Shown here: piece after piece, positions 5,259 through 5,439 of the stretch
How positions within the stretch are numbered: the first letter of the stretch is position 1
Layout: each line of letters starts with the position of its first letter
From: F1-60-MAGs149 sp044369995
Lineage (GTDB): Bacteria; Actinomycetota; Thermoleophilia; Gaiellales; F1-60-MAGs149
Direction: 5' to 3'
DNA length: 5,439 nucleotides
Assembly: GCA_044369995.1 (NCBI GenBank)
Contig: JBILWG010000134.1
Location: 1-5,439, forward strand
The notes under the pieces: model-generated
Database searches by the model: none
The model's input: only the letters and a program-made list of their open reading frames with translations
What the model was told of the DNA's origin: nothing
Translations under genes and position numbers: made by a program

Positions 5259-5439
5259 TTACTGGACGGCCTTGATCGCCTCGGTGATCGCGGTGATGTC
5301 GGGCAGCGACCCGGTCAGCGTCTCGACGCCGTTCGGTCCCTCGATCACGATCGACGGCGTGCCGGTGAAGTTCTCCTGCGCCGCGATCACCTGGACGTCC
5401 TGGACCTCCGGCGCCCACAGCGCCTCGTTCTGGCGATCC
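5259..5439 (-). CDS. Thioredoxin-fold (DsbA-like) protein, C-terminal 59 residues
   Basis: The 3' end of a minus-strand gene whose start lies beyond the window edge. In the frame beginning at 5438 it reads without interruption to TAA at 5259-5261. The fragment contains an ENFTGTPSIVIEG stretch (residues 22-34 of the visible part), then a G-x-L segment and a final helix ending EAIKAVQ. A GTP motif leading into a hydrophobic beta strand (PSIVIEG) is the cis-proline strand of thioredoxin-fold proteins. The layout after it (turn, strand, G-x-L, terminal helix) fits the DsbA/thioredoxin_4 family of disulfide oxidoreductases, usually exported and acting outside the cytoplasm. The Cys-x-x-Cys site, signal peptide and any anchor would lie outside the window, so redox function cannot be confirmed. 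The stop is three bases before the xseA GTG and in the same frame, which places the gene at the head of the run. Other thioredoxin-fold proteins are possible. Confidence 0.65.
   Translation of the reverse strand, partial: DRQNEALWAPEVQDVQVIAAQENFTGTPSIVIEGPNGVETLTGSLPDITAITEAIKAVQ

Larger units (their letters stand above)
1960..5439 (-). other. Probable transcription unit: dsbA-like, xseA, xseB, ABC ATPase, ABC permease
   Basis: Five minus-strand genes are spaced by 3 bp (dsbA-like/xseA), a 4-base ATGA overlap (xseA/xseB), 37 bp (xseB/ATPase) and another ATGA overlap (ATPase/permease). None of the junctions shows a terminator hairpin or a recognisable promoter. The promoter is presumably outside the window, beyond 5439. 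The molybdoenzyme gene at 871-1920 may be the sixth member: its 39-bp leader (1921-1959) shows only a 5-bp GCTGG/CCAGC inverted repeat with a 23-nt loop, too weak to call a terminator. Operon structure is inferred from spacing alone. Confidence 0.6.

Noticed and set aside
5098..5418. Minus-strand open frame of 106 codons at the right edge
   Set aside because: Arg/Gly/Asp-rich shadow overlapping the xseA 5' end and the thioredoxin-fold fragment. The alternative frame ending at 5259 gives a sensible cis-proline thioredoxin C-terminus.

Overview
This is a compact, very GC-rich chromosomal stretch with gaps of 3 to 39 bp between genes. The layout, GTG starts, four-base ATGA overlaps and an actinobacterial-looking XseA motif order (GH, then P-x-C-D, VA and VVP) suggest a high-GC actinobacterium. 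A deep lineage such as Thermoleophilia (Solirubrobacter, Conexibacter, Patulibacter) is possible, but that is inference and was not tested against any database. I see no tRNA, rRNA, CRISPR, insertion sequence, attachment site or phage gene. No stretch longer than about 40 bp lies outside a gene.

Layout from left to right. A plus-strand PfkB/ribokinase-family sugar kinase (20-862) converges with everything else. The rest is a run of six minus-strand genes, so it is transcribed from right to left. First comes the 3' end of a thioredoxin-fold (DsbA-like) gene (5259-5439). Next are the large and small subunits of exodeoxyribonuclease VII, xseA (3906-5255) and xseB (3670-3909). They are followed by the ATPase (2700-3632) and six-helix permease (1960-2703) of an ABC-2 type exporter, and last by a cytoplasmic, haem-free molybdopterin oxidoreductase of the sulfite oxidase family (871-1920).

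How the genes fit together. xseA/xseB and ATPase/permease are each joined by an ATGA stop/start overlap, with a good Shine-Dalgarno sequence inside the end of the upstream gene. These two pairs are obligate partners: an ssDNA exonuclease and an ABC transporter. The DsbA-like gene, the exonuclease and the exporter sit close enough to be one transcription unit whose promoter would lie beyond position 5439. The molybdoenzyme is 39 bp further on and may be carried by the same message. No shared pathway is obvious, so this looks like ordinary housekeeping clustering.

Points worth a second look: the XseA active-site motif reads GHTKQ where the family usually has GHExD, losing an acidic residue; the ABC ATPase has glutamate in the Q-loop, as in bacitracin/lantibiotic self-protection transporters; the ribokinase ends early, and a +1 frame continues it plausibly; and the DsbA-like and XseA frames are in phase, separated only by a stop codon and one codon. 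I found no clearly new multi-gene system.
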